Assembly: GCF_002215035.1 (NCBI RefSeq)
Contig: NZ_NKFP01000004.1
Coordinates: 621,726-685,725, forward strand
Direction: 5' to 3'
Origin: Leptolyngbya ohadii IS1
Lineage (GTDB): Bacteria > Cyanobacteriota > Cyanobacteriia > Elainellales > Elainellaceae
Length of the DNA stretch: 64,000 nt
Part shown: piece after piece, positions 15,963 through 26,187 of the stretch
Position numbering within the stretch: the stretch's first letter is position 1
Layout: each line of letters begins with the position of its first letter
Program-made: the position numbers and the translations under genes
Notes under the pieces: generated by a model
The model's input: the letters and a program-made list of their open reading frames with translations, nothing else
Databases searched by the model: none
Told to the model about the DNA's origin: nothing

Positions 15963-18572
15963 TTAGCCCGCCGCCGTGGGCATTCCCAGGATGTCCTCAA
16001 TTCGAGGCATTTCCTCCAGCGGAATCACCCGACCCTCATCCTCGAATCCAGCGATCTGGTCGAAGTTGAGGTAGCGATACAGGTCTGCCGCGAAGGGATC
16101 GAGTTTTTCGGTGACGATCGCCATATACTCTTCAACCGTAGGAATCCGACCCAGGAGGGCACAGACTGCCGCCAGTTCCGCTGAGCCGAGGTAGACTTTG
16201 GCATCCTTGCCCATGCGGTTGTTGAAGTTGCGCGTCGAAGTCGAGAAGACCGTTACGCCATCCTCTACCCGCGCCTGGTTGCCCATACAGAGAGAGCATC
16301 CGGGCATTTCGGTTCGGGCATTCACGGCATTGAAGATATCGTAAACGCCTTCTTCGCGGAGCTGCTTTTCGTCCATGCGGGTGGGCGGGGCGATCCAGAG
16401 GCGAACCTTGATTGCGGTTTCTCCTTCGAGGATCTTGGCGGCGGCGCGATAGTGACCGATGTTGGTCATGCAGGAGCCGATAAACACCTCATGGATCGGG
16501 TCGCCTGCACATTCAGACATCAGTTTAATGTTGTCCGGGTCGTTGGGAGCTGCGACGATCGGTTCCTTGATCTGATCCAGATCGACCTCGATCACATCGG
16601 CGTATTCGGCATCCTTATCGGCTTCCATCAGCGAGGGATTTGCCAGCCATTGTTCCATCTTCGCCACGCGCCGCAGAATCGTCCGGGCATCGCCATAGCC
16701 CCGTGCCGCCATGTTTTTCAGTAGGGCAACGTTCGATCGCAGATATTCCGCTACGGTCTCGGTGCTGAGGGCGATCGTGGAACCCGCACAGGATCGCTCT
16801 GCCGTCGCATCCGTTAACTCAAAAGCCTGCTCCAGTTTCAGATTGGGCAGTCCTTCCATTTCCATGATCCGCCCGGAGAAGACGTTCTTTTTGTTCTGCT
16901 TCTCGACGGTGAGTTTGCCTTCCTGGATTGCCACGTAGGGAATCGCGTTCACAATATCGCGCAGGGTGACTCCGGGCTGAAGTTGACCCTTGAACCGCAC
17001 CAGCACGGATTCCGGCATATCCAGAGGCATCGCGCCCAACGCCGCCGCAAACGCCACCAGCCCTGAACCTGCGGGGAAGGAAATCCCGAGCGGGAAACGA
17101 GTATGGGAGTCGCCGCCTGTCCCCACCGTATCGGGAAGCAGCATCCGGTTCAGCCAGGAGTGAATGATGCCATCGCCCGGACGCAGGGAAACGCCGCCCC
17201 GCTGGGTAATGAAGTCCGGCAGATCCTTGTGGGTCTTAATGTCTACGGGCTTGGGATAGGCTGCGGTGTGACAAAAGCTTTGCATCACCAGATCGGCGCT
17301 GAAGCCCAGACAAGCTAATTCTTTCAGCTCATCGCGGGTCATGGGTCCCGTAGTGTCCTGCGATCCCACGGTGGTCATGATCGGCTCACAGGAAGTTCCC
17401 GGACGCACACCCTCCAGACCGCAGGCTTTTCCGACCATCTTTTGTGCCAGGGTGTAGCCTTTACCCGTATCTTCCGGTTGGGCAGGACGAATAAACCGAT
17501 CGCTCACCGACAGCCCCAACGCCACCCGTGCCTTATCCGTCAGAGTCCGACCAATCAGCAGGGGAATCCGTCCGCCTGCCCGCACTTCGTCCAGAATCGT
17601 ATCCGGCTTGAGTTTGAAGGTGGAAATGACTTCGCCCAACTCGTTTTGAATTTCGCCTTTGTAGGGATAGATCGTGACCACATCCCCGGTCTCCATGCGG
17701 GACACATCGCACTCGATCGGCAGCGCACCGGAATCTTCAGCCGTATTGAAGAAAATCGGCGCAATCTTGCCACCCAGTACGTATCCGCCCGATCGCTTGT
17801 TCGGTACGAAGGGAATGTCCTGTCCGATGTGCCACAGCACGGAGTTGATGGCGGACTTACGAGAAGATCCGGTTCCTACCACGTCTCCCACATACGCTAC
17901 GGGATGACCTTTTTGTTTCAGTTGGGCGATCGTCTCCAGGCTTCCCGGTTGACGGGTTTCCAGCATTGCCAGGGCATGGAGCGGAATATCGGGACGGGTT
18001 GTAGCATGGGTCGCGGGAGACAGATCATCGGTATTCGTTTCGCCCGGAACCTTGAACACCGTCACCGTAATCGATTCTGCCAGTTCGGGACGGTTGGTAA
18101 ACCAGTCGGCATTTGCCCAGGAGTTCATCACCTGCTGAGCGTAGCTGTTGCCTTGTTCCGCAAGTTCCTGAACATCGTGAAACGCATCGTAAACCAGCAG
18201 GATTTTGCTTAAAGCGGCTGCCGCTGCACGGGCGATCGACTCATCTTCAACTTGCAGCAAATCGATCAGCGACTGGACGTTGTAACCGCCCATCATCGTG
18301 CCCAATAGCTCTACCGCATCCAGGGCAGACACCAGCGGACTGGAAATTTCGCCCTTCGCCACCCCCGTCAGAAAGCCTGCCTTCACATAAGCTGCCTGAT
18401 CCACCCCCGGCGGAACCCGATCGCGCAACAAGCTCAGCAAAAAGGCTTCCTCACCTGCCGGAGGATTTTTCAAAAGCTCACAAAGACCAGAGGTTTGTTC
18501 CGCATCTAGCGGCAGTGGCGGAATTCCTAACGCCGATCGCTCTGCAACTTGACTCCGATACGCTTCAAGCAT
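15963..18572 (-). CDS. acnB: Bifunctional aconitate hydratase 2 / 2-methylisocitrate dehydratase (AcnB)
   Basis: An 869-residue AcnB, the TCA-cycle aconitase of cyanobacteria, interconverting citrate and isocitrate in the cytosol. The HEAT-like N-terminal domain starts [20 protein letters not shown] and contains [18 protein letters not shown], as in E. coli AcnB. The [4Fe-4S] ligands are C701 ([11 protein letters not shown]), C759 and C762 (PGCSLCMGN). The frame extends 16 codons further upstream, but the ATG at 18572 matches the family start and has AGGAGAA about 10 bases before it. It is a single gene, with a terminator and a dispersed repeat downstream. Confidence 0.96.
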   Translation of the reverse strand: MLEAYRSQVAERSALGIPPLPLDAEQTSGLCELLKNPPAGEEAFLLSLLRDRVPPGVDQAAYVKAGFLTGVAKGEISSPLVSALDAVELLGTMMGGYNVQSLIDLLQVEDESIARAAAAALSKILLVYDAFHDVQELAEQGNSYAQQVMNSWANADWFTNRPELAESITVTVFKVPGETNTDDLSPATHATTRPDIPLHALAMLETRQPGSLETIAQLKQKGHPVAYVGDVVGTGSSRKSAINSVLWHIGQDIPFVPNKRSGGYVLGGKIAPIFFNTAEDSGALPIECDVSRMETGDVVTIYPYKGEIQNELGEVISTFKLKPDTILDEVRAGGRIPLLIGRTLTDKARVALGLSVSDRFIRPAQPEDTGKGYTLAQKMVGKACGLEGVRPGTSCEPIMTTVGSQDTTGPMTRDELKELACLGFSADLVMQSFCHTAAYPKPVDIKTHKDLPDFITQRGGVSLRPGDGIIHSWLNRMLLPDTVGTGGDSHTRFPLGISFPAGSGLVAFAAALGAMPLDMPESVLVRFKGQLQPGVTLRDIVNAIPYVAIQEGKLTVEKQNKKNVFSGRIMEMEGLPNLKLEQAFELTDATAERSCAGSTIALSTETVAEYLRSNVALLKNMAARGYGDARTILRRVAKMEQWLANPSLMEADKDAEYADVIEVDLDQIKEPIVAAPNDPDNIKLMSECAGDPIHEVFIGSCMTNIGHYRAAAKILEGETAIKVRLWIAPPTRMDEKQLREEGVYDIFNAVNARTEMPGCSLCMGNQARVEDGVTVFSTSTRNFNNRMGKDAKVYLGSAELAAVCALLGRIPTVEEYMAIVTEKLDPFAADLYRYLNFDQIAGFEDEGRVIPLEEMPRIEDILGMPTAAG

Positions 18573-18754
18573 CGTCCTAACTTCTCCTGGCATTTTCCTG
18601 GGAAACTTTCCTGGCAGCAAAACTTTCGGTGACGTATATCACCTCTGAGTCTTCTATTGAAACATTTTTCGATCGATTCCGTGCCGTAGGCGCTCCGCAA
18701 ATTGTAAGGGCTTCTGGACAGTCGCAACTGTCTTACTGCTGATCTAAAAATCTC

Positions 18755-19249
18755 TTAACCCTTCGGATCGCAGCGAATTTCTACTAGAAAGCCATCCGGA
18801 TCGTAAAAGTAAATCCCCCTTCCCGTCGGGCGGCTTACAGGACCATGATCGATCACAATCTGGTTTTGCCGCAGCACTTCAACCGCATGGTCAAATAAGT
18901 CCGGATCAATATCAAAAGCCAGATGTCCGGCGCGGGTAAAGCATTTGCTGGGGTCAGGGTCGGGCGGTAGCAGATCGGGCTTCCAGAACAAATCGACGAT
19001 CGTGCCATCGGGCGTTTCAAAGTTCGCCGCTTCCCCTTTCTCAAACAGTTCCTTCAGCGTTTCCGGCACTTCCGATCCGGTCAGTTCCCGCAGTCCCAGC
19101 ACCTTGCCGTAAAAATGACGCGACGCAGCCATGTCTTTCACGTTCAGCGCAATATGATGGACTCGGCGCAGCATTCCGGATGTAAGGGCGTTGCGAAGCA
19201 GTTCCCCCTGAGGGGTAATTGATGCTTCTTGCTGAGGACTGGAAACCAT
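18755..19249 (-). CDS. VOC-family (glyoxalase/bleomycin-resistance fold) protein
   Basis: A 164-residue protein with one vicinal-oxygen-chelate domain: RRVHHIALNVKDMAASRHFY (about 28-47) gives the first metal His, AGHLAFDIDPD the second, and GIYFYDPDGFLVEIR the Glu ligand. Substrates of this broad family (lactoylglutathione, extradiol, fosfomycin-like) cannot be separated from the sequence. The first 25 residues lie outside the domain, so an ATG just before LRRVHH is an alternative start. It is upstream of acnB on the same strand with a 180-bp gap. Confidence 0.8.
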   Translation of the reverse strand: MVSSPQQEASITPQGELLRNALTSGMLRRVHHIALNVKDMAASRHFYGKVLGLRELTGSEVPETLKELFEKGEAANFETPDGTIVDLFWKPDLLPPDPDPSKCFTRAGHLAFDIDPDLFDHAVEVLRQNQIVIDHGPVSRPTGRGIYFYDPDGFLVEIRCDPKG

Positions 19250-19330
19250 AGGACAAGAGATTGGATATTGCTTATGAATTCAGGGTAGCTGCTAAAGTCT
19301 TCTGCTGAGTGATTTCATCCTGAAGGCACG

Positions 19331-19939
19331 CTACTGCCCAGCAGCAAAGATTTGGGCGGCAGTGAGGCTCAGGGCAGGAAATGAGTTCGATCGCACGAGT
19401 TCATCGCCTCGAACTAAACGCTTCTGGTAGCGATCGCCTTCTAACTCGCAAATCGTGAGGGTAGGCTGCTTAGGAGTTCCGATGTAGTCCCTGCCGCCCA
19501 GTCCTAAATAATCGACAATCCAATATTCGGGTACGCCGAACAGGGCATAATCTTCCGTTTTACGAGCGTAGTCGTTTTGCCAATTGCTGCTCACCACTTC
19601 AACGATCAGCTTAATCGAAGCTCCTCGACAAATCGTAGGTTCCTGCTGCCAAAGGGGTTCCTGTGCCAATTGAGTTTGGTCTAGCACAATCACATCAGGA
19701 CGGAAAGCAGTTTCAGTTGCTAATAATTTGACCAGACAGCGATGGGGAATGAGAAAAGGGACATTCTGTTGGTCAATTGCCACGTTCAGCTTGCGTCCAA
19801 TGAAAGCCGCGACCTGTTCATGAATGCCAGTTGGTTCCAAGTCGATTAGCTCTCCGTCAATCAGTTCGTACTGGGGGTTGTCGCCATAGTAATCAATAAA
19901 CTTACGAACATTGAGCAGTCGGGGCTGAAGTTGAACCAT
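19331..19939 (-). CDS. Uma2-family (DUF820) endonuclease-like protein
   Basis: A 202-residue protein of the Uma2 family, abundant in cyanobacteria, with a PD-(D/E)XK nuclease fold: YELIDGELIDLEPTG near 24-38, AFRPDVIVLD for the acidic residue, SIKLIVEVVSS for the E-x-V strand and YARKTEDYALFGVPEYWIVD for the lysine helix. Biological targets are unknown; some are linked to mobile DNA. It is about 80 bp from the VOC gene on the same strand. A second, divergent Uma2 gene is at 56261. Confidence 0.85.
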   Translation of the reverse strand: MVQLQPRLLNVRKFIDYYGDNPQYELIDGELIDLEPTGIHEQVAAFIGRKLNVAIDQQNVPFLIPHRCLVKLLATETAFRPDVIVLDQTQLAQEPLWQQEPTICRGASIKLIVEVVSSNWQNDYARKTEDYALFGVPEYWIVDYLGLGGRDYIGTPKQPTLTICELEGDRYQKRLVRGDELVRSNSFPALSLTAAQIFAAGQ

Positions 19940-19963
19940 TGGCTTGCCTGTCCAGAAGTGTTT

Positions 19964-20341
19964 TTACTGTGCTTCTAACTGTGAATGTAGCGCAATCCGA
20001 TTGCCCTCAGAATCCTCAAACTCCGCCACCCAGCCCTGCCCCCCGATCGACGTTTTGGGATACAGAATTTTGCCCCCAATCGCCTGAACTTGGGTCAGTG
20101 TCTCATCAATGCTGTCGGTACTGAAGTAAATCAGCGTTCCCTCAGTGCTGGGCACGTAACTTTCACCCTTTGCGAGCGCCCCACTAATTCCGGCTGCATT
20201 CTCATCAAAGGGAAACCATGCCATGTCATTTCCATCGATCGTGGTTCGCTCAAACTCGTAGCCAAGCACCTTCTCATAAAACTGAATGGCACGATCCAGG
20301 TCAACAACCGGAATTTCAAAGTAGCCAACGGGGTTCTTCAT
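19964..20341 (-). CDS. VOC-family protein
   Basis: A 125-residue single-domain VOC protein: VGYFEIPVVDLDRAIQFYEK (4-23), the central TLIYFSTDSIDETLTQVQAI, and GWVAEFEDSEGNRIALHSQ with the terminal Glu. It resembles the 'glyoxalase/extradiol dioxygenase-like' group found next to many regulators; the substrate is unknown. It is divergent from the high-light-inducible gene and shares its 146-bp upstream region, including the HLR1-like repeats. Confidence 0.82.
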   Translation of the reverse strand: MKNPVGYFEIPVVDLDRAIQFYEKVLGYEFERTTIDGNDMAWFPFDENAAGISGALAKGESYVPSTEGTLIYFSTDSIDETLTQVQAIGGKILYPKTSIGGQGWVAEFEDSEGNRIALHSQLEAQ

Positions 20342-20427
20342 CTCTATTTCCCTGTCCAGGATTTATAGAACGGTTTATAGTACAAATGATCTTAAAGCAA
20401 ATTCTTCTCTTGTAAATTAGAAGCATT

Positions 20428-20453
20428 GTTAAGATAGGTTAAGTTGTGTTAAG
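20428..20453 (+). promoter_or_regulatory. HLR1-like triple direct repeat upstream of the hli gene
   Basis: GTTAAG occurs three times at exact 10-bp steps (20428, 20438, 20448), 35-60 bp before the ATG of the high-light-inducible gene. The HLR1 motif bound by RpaB is two (G/T)TTACA(T/A)(T/A) units 10 bp apart, so spacing and context fit while the core is TTAAG rather than TTACA. Confidence 0.5.
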
Positions 20454-20487
20454 CTAATTGCAACATAATAAAACAAGGCAAATTCCT

Positions 20488-20697
20488 ATGACACGCGGAC
20501 AGGTGATTGAAGAAGGCGGACGCTCTAACGTTTATGCGATTGAACCCAAAATGTACGTCGATGATGTGCAGCGGTTTGGTTTTAACGAATACGCAGAGAA
20601 GCTCAACGGTCGTCTGGCAATGATCGGCTTTGTGTCGGCGATCGCAGTTGAGGCGTTAACCGGACATGGCGTTGTCACCTGGCTGACTCACCTGTAA
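20488..20697 (+). CDS. hli: High-light-inducible protein (HLIP/SCP, single-helix CAB family)
   Basis: A 69-residue one-helix thylakoid protein. The chlorophyll-binding helix is FNEYAEKLNGRLAMIGFVSA, with the conserved E-x-x-N-G-R-x-A-M-x-G-F. It binds chlorophyll and carotenoid and protects photosystem II assembly intermediates under high light. I start it at the ATG at 20488; a TTG ten codons earlier would place coding sequence against the upstream repeats. A hairpin terminator follows. The triple GTTAAG repeat suggests RpaB-type stress control. Confidence 0.92.
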   Translation: MTRGQVIEEGGRSNVYAIEPKMYVDDVQRFGFNEYAEKLNGRLAMIGFVSAIAVEALTGHGVVTWLTHL

Positions 20698-20744
20698 TTC
20701 CGATATAAAAAAACCAGCATCTCTAACAAGATTTCTAATCAAAA

Positions 20745-20782
20745 AGGGGCGAATGAAGTACTGCTTCAAATGCCCCTCTTTT
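20745..20782. terminator. Bidirectional terminator between hli and the 433-residue membrane protein gene
   Basis: AGGGGC and GCCCCT form an outer stem and TGAAG/CTTCA an inner stem. The structure is bordered by an A-run on the left and CTTTTC on the right, so it can terminate both convergent genes. Confidence 0.7.
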
Positions 20783-20828
20783 CATATTTGCTTTTATACC
20801 GTCATGTGGCGGACTTTTGGTGAAGTCG

Positions 20829-22130
20829 TTATACGCCTGCATCCAGTCTGCGCTGCCACTCCTCATCGATCTTGTCCGATCGCAGCAATTCCTGTTCGGT
20901 CAGATCAGTCTCGGTGGTGTAAGCGAGATCCTTTTCATCTACCACAGTGGTTGCGGCAAACTGTTGGGCGTAGAGTAGCTTTTGCTGGACTTCAGGATTG
21001 CTCTGGTTAAGGGCGATCGCCCGCTGCTGTCTTTGATCGTTGCGCGATTCGATCTTGCGGTTGCGAGACTGAATCCAGAAGTAGCGGATCAGCGGAATTG
21101 CCAGGAAGCCGACACCATACGCCAGCAAACCCCAGTAGATTCCTGCGACAAAAGCAACCAATCCGCCAAGCTGATAGGCGATCGTGCCATCTGCCAGAAG
21201 CGATCCCAGCACCAGAGCCAGCACGATATTCACGCCGCCCAGCCCTGCCGCCATAATGATCTGTCCGCTTGTGGCACGACTAAAGCGATAGGGAAGTTCC
21301 TTCAGGTAGGCGGCGATCGGATTCGGTTTTGCACTAAGCTGCCGCTGGTTTGCCGTCACCTGCAATTCCGAGAATTGATAGACTAACTGACCTTCGGGAC
21401 TTACTTCCGGTCGTCCGTTAAAGCGGCTCAGGACAGGCAGCATATAGTCTTCGTATTCCTGCTTGGAGGCACTGCCCAGATCGTCTAAGTAGGGCGCAAC
21501 CTGTTCCGCGATGACTGCACCGCCACTATTGCGAATCACAGTTCCGATCGTCTTCCAGCGTCGCTCCTCCAGATCCGCATTGGGATTGCCGTCGCCAAAT
21601 AGGAAGGAAAAAATCGCTTCCAGGAAATTCAGTTCCCGGTCTTCGCCCCGCTGCTTACGGTGATAGGCGCGATCGTCCCGATAATCCGGCGTGAAGATCC
21701 AAAAGATATCGCCAAACCAGACCGTCGGCATCCGGATTTCGCCGCCGTTAGAGTCACCATCACTGCGGCTATTGGCAGCAACCACGATCGCCAGAATCGC
21801 AATCGAAAGCAGGACGATCGACGCGATCAGGACAATCCCAAAGGAAATCCGAATCAGGTAAAACAGAATTTTCCAGACGCGATTCCACCATTCCTGAACC
21901 CGCAGCCGGAAATACTTGTTTCGCAGAACATCCCGGAAGTTGCGCTGAAACACATAGGCGATCTCACCCGACTCCGCCACCTGAAGATGTCCGCCCGCTT
22001 CCGATGCCAGTGCCAGCAGCTCTTTTTCTGCGACCCGCACCTCTAAGCCTGCCTGCGACGCAACATCTCCGATCGTCACGCGATAGCCCAGTTGCTCAAC
22101 CGCCCGCATAATGCTGGGATTTGGAGCCAT
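20829..22130 (-). CDS. Conserved cyanobacterial multi-pass membrane protein
   Basis: A 433-residue protein. The soluble N-terminus looks like a small winged-helix (ITIGDVASQAGLEVRVAEKE-like turn) followed by GGHLQVAESGEIAYVFQRNF. One or two TM helices lie at about 88-118 (FYLIRISFGIVLIASIVLLS). A loop carries FGDIFWIFTPDYRDD, and two more TM helices lie near 285-340 (VNIVLALVLGSLLADGTIAY). The C-terminus is charged. I recall orthologues in cyanobacteria and plastids but no established function. It converges with the hli gene. Confidence 0.7.
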   Translation of the reverse strand: MAPNPSIMRAVEQLGYRVTIGDVASQAGLEVRVAEKELLALASEAGGHLQVAESGEIAYVFQRNFRDVLRNKYFRLRVQEWWNRVWKILFYLIRISFGIVLIASIVLLSIAILAIVVAANSRSDGDSNGGEIRMPTVWFGDIFWIFTPDYRDDRAYHRKQRGEDRELNFLEAIFSFLFGDGNPNADLEERRWKTIGTVIRNSGGAVIAEQVAPYLDDLGSASKQEYEDYMLPVLSRFNGRPEVSPEGQLVYQFSELQVTANQRQLSAKPNPIAAYLKELPYRFSRATSGQIIMAAGLGGVNIVLALVLGSLLADGTIAYQLGGLVAFVAGIYWGLLAYGVGFLAIPLIRYFWIQSRNRKIESRNDQRQQRAIALNQSNPEVQQKLLYAQQFAATTVVDEKDLAYTTETDLTEQELLRSDKIDEEWQRRLDAGV

Positions 22131-22228
22131 ATCCCCTCCCCTCCTGGGACGTAGAAAGACACTCTTCCTACAGTATAGGAAGGCGATCGGGGGTAATGGG
22201 GGAGGGATTTCCCCTGCTGAAGTTACAG

Positions 22229-23440
22229 TTATCTGGAACCGCAGGTTGAGCCAGTGGGACGGGTGGCAAAGCGATCTTCAATCCACCCGACGGTTAGAAT
22301 TCCTGACTCATTCCTTGCATCATGCCCCACCCCCGGCAACCGCGTAAATTGAACATTTTCACCCGCCGCACAGCGCCGTTTCACCTCCGCCTGATTTAAC
22401 TCGATTGGGATCAGGGTATCTGCCGTCCCGTGGGTAATCAGGAGCGGCACATCAATGCGTCCACGCGGCTGATTTTCATTGATAATGGTGCGCCACGGCT
22501 CGGTCGCCAGCAAGTCAGTCTGAAGGTACTCTGAGGGTGTGAGCAGTTTCCCGATCGTCAGAAACGCAGCGGGGGTCGAAACACAGGTTGTTGCCATGCG
22601 ATCGAACTGGGTACGCTGTTCTGGCTTGATAATCTGGCTCAGATTGGCAGTTGGGTAATGGTGGCTCCAGGCATAAAGAGCTGCTCCGATAAAAACACCG
22701 CCTCCCTGATCGTTCATCTTGGCTTGAATGATCCCTGCCAGATCGATCGCAGGTGCAGCAGCAGCAACGCCAACCAGCTTTAGTTCTGGGGCATACTGTG
22801 CCGAAGATTGACCCGCCCATAGTGCCGCCTGTCCACCTTGAGACGCACCCCAAACCACAAAGCGATCGCCTGCATTCACTTCTAACTGACGAGCTGCCCG
22901 CACCGAATCGAGGATGGCATGAGCCGATACATTGCCAACTAAATAAGGGTGAACGCCGGGGGTTCCCAGTCCTGGATAATCGGTTGCCACCACCACAAAT
23001 CCCTGCTGAACCATCAAATCGACGACGGGAGTTTGTTTGTAAGGGTCTGCGGTATGGCTAACGCCGCATTGGGGGAGAACCCCAACCGTACCATGTGCCC
23101 AGGCGATGACCGGACGCGGAGTAGTGCTCGGAGATTCAGGGGCAACGATCGTTCCTGTCACGGCGATCGGCTCTCCGTTCATCCCCGTTGAAAGATACAT
23201 AATTCGCCAGGCGACTGCCCCTTTGGGAAGATTTTCAGGCAGAGGCTCTTTGCGAATAATTGTCCCTGGCGTGGCAGAGGGAAGCGGCTGGGGAGGTGTA
23301 TAGAAAGCAGAAGGTGGAATGGGAGTCGCTGCCTGTTGAAATCGCCAGAGCAAAGCTGCACCTGCGGCAATTACCAAAGCACAGGCGATTAGGAGGAAAC
23401 GAACCCACAGCTTTCTTCGTCGTGCAGTGACCCTTCCCAT
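22229..23440 (-). CDS. Secretory-lipase-like alpha/beta hydrolase
   Basis: About 403 residues. An N-terminal hydrophobic anchor or signal (VRFLLIACALVIAAGAALLW) is followed by an alpha/beta-hydrolase fold. The oxyanion region is PVIAWAHGTVGVLPQCGVSH, the nucleophile elbow is WGASQGGQAALW, and the acid and His lie in LLITHGTADTLIPIEL and LPGVGHDARN. The group resembles fungal-type secretory lipases (LIP). It probably acts in the periplasm on lipids or esters; the substrate is unknown. The frame continues to a TTG at 23479, but the ATG at 23440 is a better start. It is about 60 bp downstream of gatA on the same strand. Confidence 0.78.
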   Translation of the reverse strand: MGRVTARRRKLWVRFLLIACALVIAAGAALLWRFQQAATPIPPSAFYTPPQPLPSATPGTIIRKEPLPENLPKGAVAWRIMYLSTGMNGEPIAVTGTIVAPESPSTTPRPVIAWAHGTVGVLPQCGVSHTADPYKQTPVVDLMVQQGFVVVATDYPGLGTPGVHPYLVGNVSAHAILDSVRAARQLEVNAGDRFVVWGASQGGQAALWAGQSSAQYAPELKLVGVAAAAPAIDLAGIIQAKMNDQGGGVFIGAALYAWSHHYPTANLSQIIKPEQRTQFDRMATTCVSTPAAFLTIGKLLTPSEYLQTDLLATEPWRTIINENQPRGRIDVPLLITHGTADTLIPIELNQAEVKRRCAAGENVQFTRLPGVGHDARNESGILTVGWIEDRFATRPTGSTCGSR

Positions 23441-23501
23441 GCCAATGGATCTCAATCCACTTTTCAATCCACGTTTCAAGCAACCTTAATTAAGCAGCCT
23501 T

Positions 23502-24947
23502 CTATAGCTGGGGCGATCGCAGGTGCCAATCCGTTACCTGCTCATAGGCATAAGCCGCTTGCAGAATCGTTTCCTCTTGCAGCACGTTGCCAATCATCTG
23601 TAAGCCGATCGGTAGTCCCTGACCGTCGAAGCCGCAGGGCAAACTCAGGGCAGGCAGTCCCGCGAGGTTCACCGGAATCGTCATCAGGTCAAGCAGATAC
23701 ATACTGAGGGGATCGGCGCTCTTTTCCCCGGCTTTAATAGCGGTAATCGGAGACGTGGGGCACACCAGCACATCCACCTGTTCAAAGGCTCGCTCGAAGT
23801 CCTGCTTAATCAGCGTTCGCACCTTCTGCGCCTTCAGGTAATAGGCATCGTAGTAGCCAGCGGAAAGGGCATACGTCCCGATCATGATCCGGCGTTTCAC
23901 CTCTGCACCAAAGCCCTGGGCACGGGTCTGGGTGTACATCGTCATCAGGTTGTCCGGATGGTCGGTGCGGTAGCCGTATTTCACCCCGTCGTACCGTGCC
24001 AAATTCGCCGAAGCCTCCGAAGGCGCAATGATATAGTACGTCGGCAAGCCATAGCGGAACTGCGGACAGGAGATTTCCTTCACCTCTGCCCCTAGAGACT
24101 TCAGTTGCTCCACTGCCTGATTCACCGCATCGCCCACCACGGGATCAAGCCCCTCGCCAAAGGTCTCTTTGATGATGCCAATCCGGAATTTGCGATCGGT
24201 CTTCAAATTCGCCGCGTAGTCCGGCACAGGTACATTCAAGCTAGTGGAATCCTTCGGATCGTATCCCGCAATCTCCTTCAGCAGAATCGCCGCATCCTCA
24301 ACCGATCGCCCAAAGGGACCAATTTGATCCAGCGACGACGCATAAGCCACCAGCCCAAAGCGGGAAACTCTTCCGTAGGTCGGCTTCATCCCTACCACGC
24401 CACAGAACGACGCAGGCTGACGAATCGATCCCCCCGTATCCGAACCGAGGGACACCACGCATTCCTCTGCTGCCACTGCCGCCGCCGAACCGCCCGATGA
24501 GCCGCCCGGAACCCGCTCCAGATCCCAGGGATTTGCCGTGATCTGATAGGCAGAACTTTCCGTCGAGCTGCCCATCGCAAACTCGTCCATATTGGTTTTG
24601 CCCACCATCACCGCCCCCGCTTCGTTCAGCTTTTGGGTGACAGCAGATTCGTAGGGCGGCACAAAGTTTTCCAGAATTTTGGAACCGCAGGTCGTGGGAA
24701 TGCCCTTCGTACAGAGGTTGTCCTTAATGCCAATCGGAATCCCCGCCAGCAAACCAATCTCTTCGCCAGCAGCAATTTTGGCATCCACCTGCTTTGCCTG
24801 CTCCAGTGCCCGATCGCCCGTGACGCTCAAAAAGCTATGCAGCTTCGGTTCCAACGCCTGGATGCGATCGAGTGCTGCCTGCGCCAGTTCAACCGCAGAA
24901 CGTTCTTTTTTAACGAGCTGGTCGTGCAACTCACGAATGGATGCCAT
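23502..24947 (-). CDS. gatA: Aspartyl/glutamyl-tRNA(Asn/Gln) amidotransferase subunit A
   Basis: A 481-residue amidase that releases ammonia from glutamine for GatB, converting Glu-tRNA(Gln) to Gln-tRNA(Gln) in an organism without a full set of direct synthetases. The amidase Ser-cisSer-Lys triad is K75 (GIKDN), S150 (GGSSGGS) and S174 (DTGGSIRQP), with the 75- and 24-residue spacings of known GatA. The frame extends 26 codons upstream, but the ATG at 24947 ([20 protein letters not shown]) matches the family start. gatB and gatC are not in the window. Confidence 0.96.
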   Translation of the reverse strand: MASIRELHDQLVKKERSAVELAQAALDRIQALEPKLHSFLSVTGDRALEQAKQVDAKIAAGEEIGLLAGIPIGIKDNLCTKGIPTTCGSKILENFVPPYESAVTQKLNEAGAVMVGKTNMDEFAMGSSTESSAYQITANPWDLERVPGGSSGGSAAAVAAEECVVSLGSDTGGSIRQPASFCGVVGMKPTYGRVSRFGLVAYASSLDQIGPFGRSVEDAAILLKEIAGYDPKDSTSLNVPVPDYAANLKTDRKFRIGIIKETFGEGLDPVVGDAVNQAVEQLKSLGAEVKEISCPQFRYGLPTYYIIAPSEASANLARYDGVKYGYRTDHPDNLMTMYTQTRAQGFGAEVKRRIMIGTYALSAGYYDAYYLKAQKVRTLIKQDFERAFEQVDVLVCPTSPITAIKAGEKSADPLSMYLLDLMTIPVNLAGLPALSLPCGFDGQGLPIGLQMIGNVLQEETILQAAYAYEQVTDWHLRSPQL

Positions 24948-25319
24948 GAAATGCCCTCGAATATCAGCCGATACAAAACTTCCAAAACACCACTTTATCG
25001 TCAAATGGAGGGCTGTTGCATTCAATCTTGTTAGGAACTCCGCCTAATCCAAGCAACCGATCCCACCAGTTTTTGCTAAAACATTCTCCAGAAAGATACG
25101 ATCGCCTCAGCACCCATCCTGCAAAGGAGCCAACAAAACAAAACTTTTGCTCCGTGATGTACTTCCCGAATTTATGCGTTACGCCGCGCTAACCCATCCT
25201 ACGCCCATAAAAAACTGATGAGGACGTGAGCAAGATGCTCACACTATCTCTCTCCCCTGCCCCCTGCTCCCCTGCTCCCCCGCTCTCCCACCCCTCCACT
25301 CATCCACCCATCCACTCAT
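24948..25319. other. Divergent gap with a pyrimidine-rich tract
   Basis: This region lies between gatA and a plus-strand hydrolase. A perfect 7-bp hairpin GTGAGCA/TGCTCAC lies at 25226-25242, and 25243-25318 is almost purely C and T (CTCCCCTGCTCCCCCGCTC). A related tract lies at 56953-56996. No gene is seen. Confidence 0.5.
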
Positions 25320-26180
25320 ATGCCCCGCCAACCCTTCCCTCTCTCCATCACCCTGCAAGGACAAGGATTTCCGATTCTTTGCCTGCACGGTCATCCGGGA
25401 TCGGGAGCCTGTATGTCTGTGTTTACCAAATATCTATCGCAGCAATACTGGACGATCGCCCCAGACCTGCGTGGCTACGGCAACAGCAAAACCCGCAAAT
25501 CCTTTGAGATGACCGACCACCTACTGGATTTGGAAATGCTGCTCGATCGCCTGCAAATCGATCGCTTTCTCGTCTTGGGCTGGTCGCTGGGGGGAATTTT
25601 GGCAATGGAATTAGCTCTGAAGTTTCCAGAGCGGGTCAGCGGCTTAATTCTGGTGGGAACGGCGGCAAATCCCTGGAGCAATCATCCCTCTGTTACTTGG
25701 CAGGATAATCTGTACACCGGGATTGCATCGATTCTGAATAAGCTCAATCCGGGCTGGCAGTGGAATATTGACACCTTTGGTAAACGATCGCTCTATCGCT
25801 ACCTGATCCAGCAGCACACGACCGTTGCCTATCAATATCTGGCGGACGAAGCCTTTCCCGCCTATCTGAAAACCTCCCGCGTTGCCAATCATGCTCTGAA
25901 TCAAGCACTGCGGAAACGCTACAACCGTCTGGAAGAACTGCACCAAATTCAGTGTCCGACCCTCATGATGGCAGGAGAAGCCGATCGCCACATCACCATG
26001 CAGTCTAGCCTGGAAACTGCGGCAAAACTCCCGGACTGCAAAGTGTACTGCTACCCCGAAACGGCGCATCTGTTTCCCTGGGAAATTCCGGGGCAGGTGA
26101 TTGCCGATATCGATCGCTGGCTACTTCAAAATCCGGGAGCCGTAAATTCGCCCGTATCAGAGGCTTATCGAGAATCGTAG
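25320..26180 (+). CDS. Alpha/beta-hydrolase (BioH/haloperoxidase-like)
   Basis: A 286-residue cytosolic hydrolase. The oxyanion loop is CLHGHPGSG (21-29), and DLRGYGNSKTRK follows at 49-60. The nucleophile is S89 in GWSLGG. The acid lies in MMAGEADRHITMQ and the histidine in PETAHLFPWE. The fold is clear, but esterase, perhydrolase or C-C hydrolase activity cannot be told apart. The start is an ATG inside a pyrimidine-rich leader without a good ribosome binding site. It converges with the DUF1816 gene with 7 bp between stops. Confidence 0.85.
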   Translation: MPRQPFPLSITLQGQGFPILCLHGHPGSGACMSVFTKYLSQQYWTIAPDLRGYGNSKTRKSFEMTDHLLDLEMLLDRLQIDRFLVLGWSLGGILAMELALKFPERVSGLILVGTAANPWSNHPSVTWQDNLYTGIASILNKLNPGWQWNIDTFGKRSLYRYLIQQHTTVAYQYLADEAFPAYLKTSRVANHALNQALRKRYNRLEELHQIQCPTLMMAGEADRHITMQSSLETAAKLPDCKVYCYPETAHLFPWEIPGQVIADIDRWLLQNPGAVNSPVSEAYRES

Positions 26181-26187
26181 GTCAAGA

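Noticed and set aside
17442-18212. 256-codon plus-strand open frame opposite acnB
   Set aside because: It is a shadow of AcnB; the translation is compositionally odd and the AcnB frame is strongly conserved.
25215-25242. Hammerhead ribozyme
   Set aside because: CTGATGA followed by a hairpin resembles the core, but the GAAA after stem II and the flanking stems are absent.
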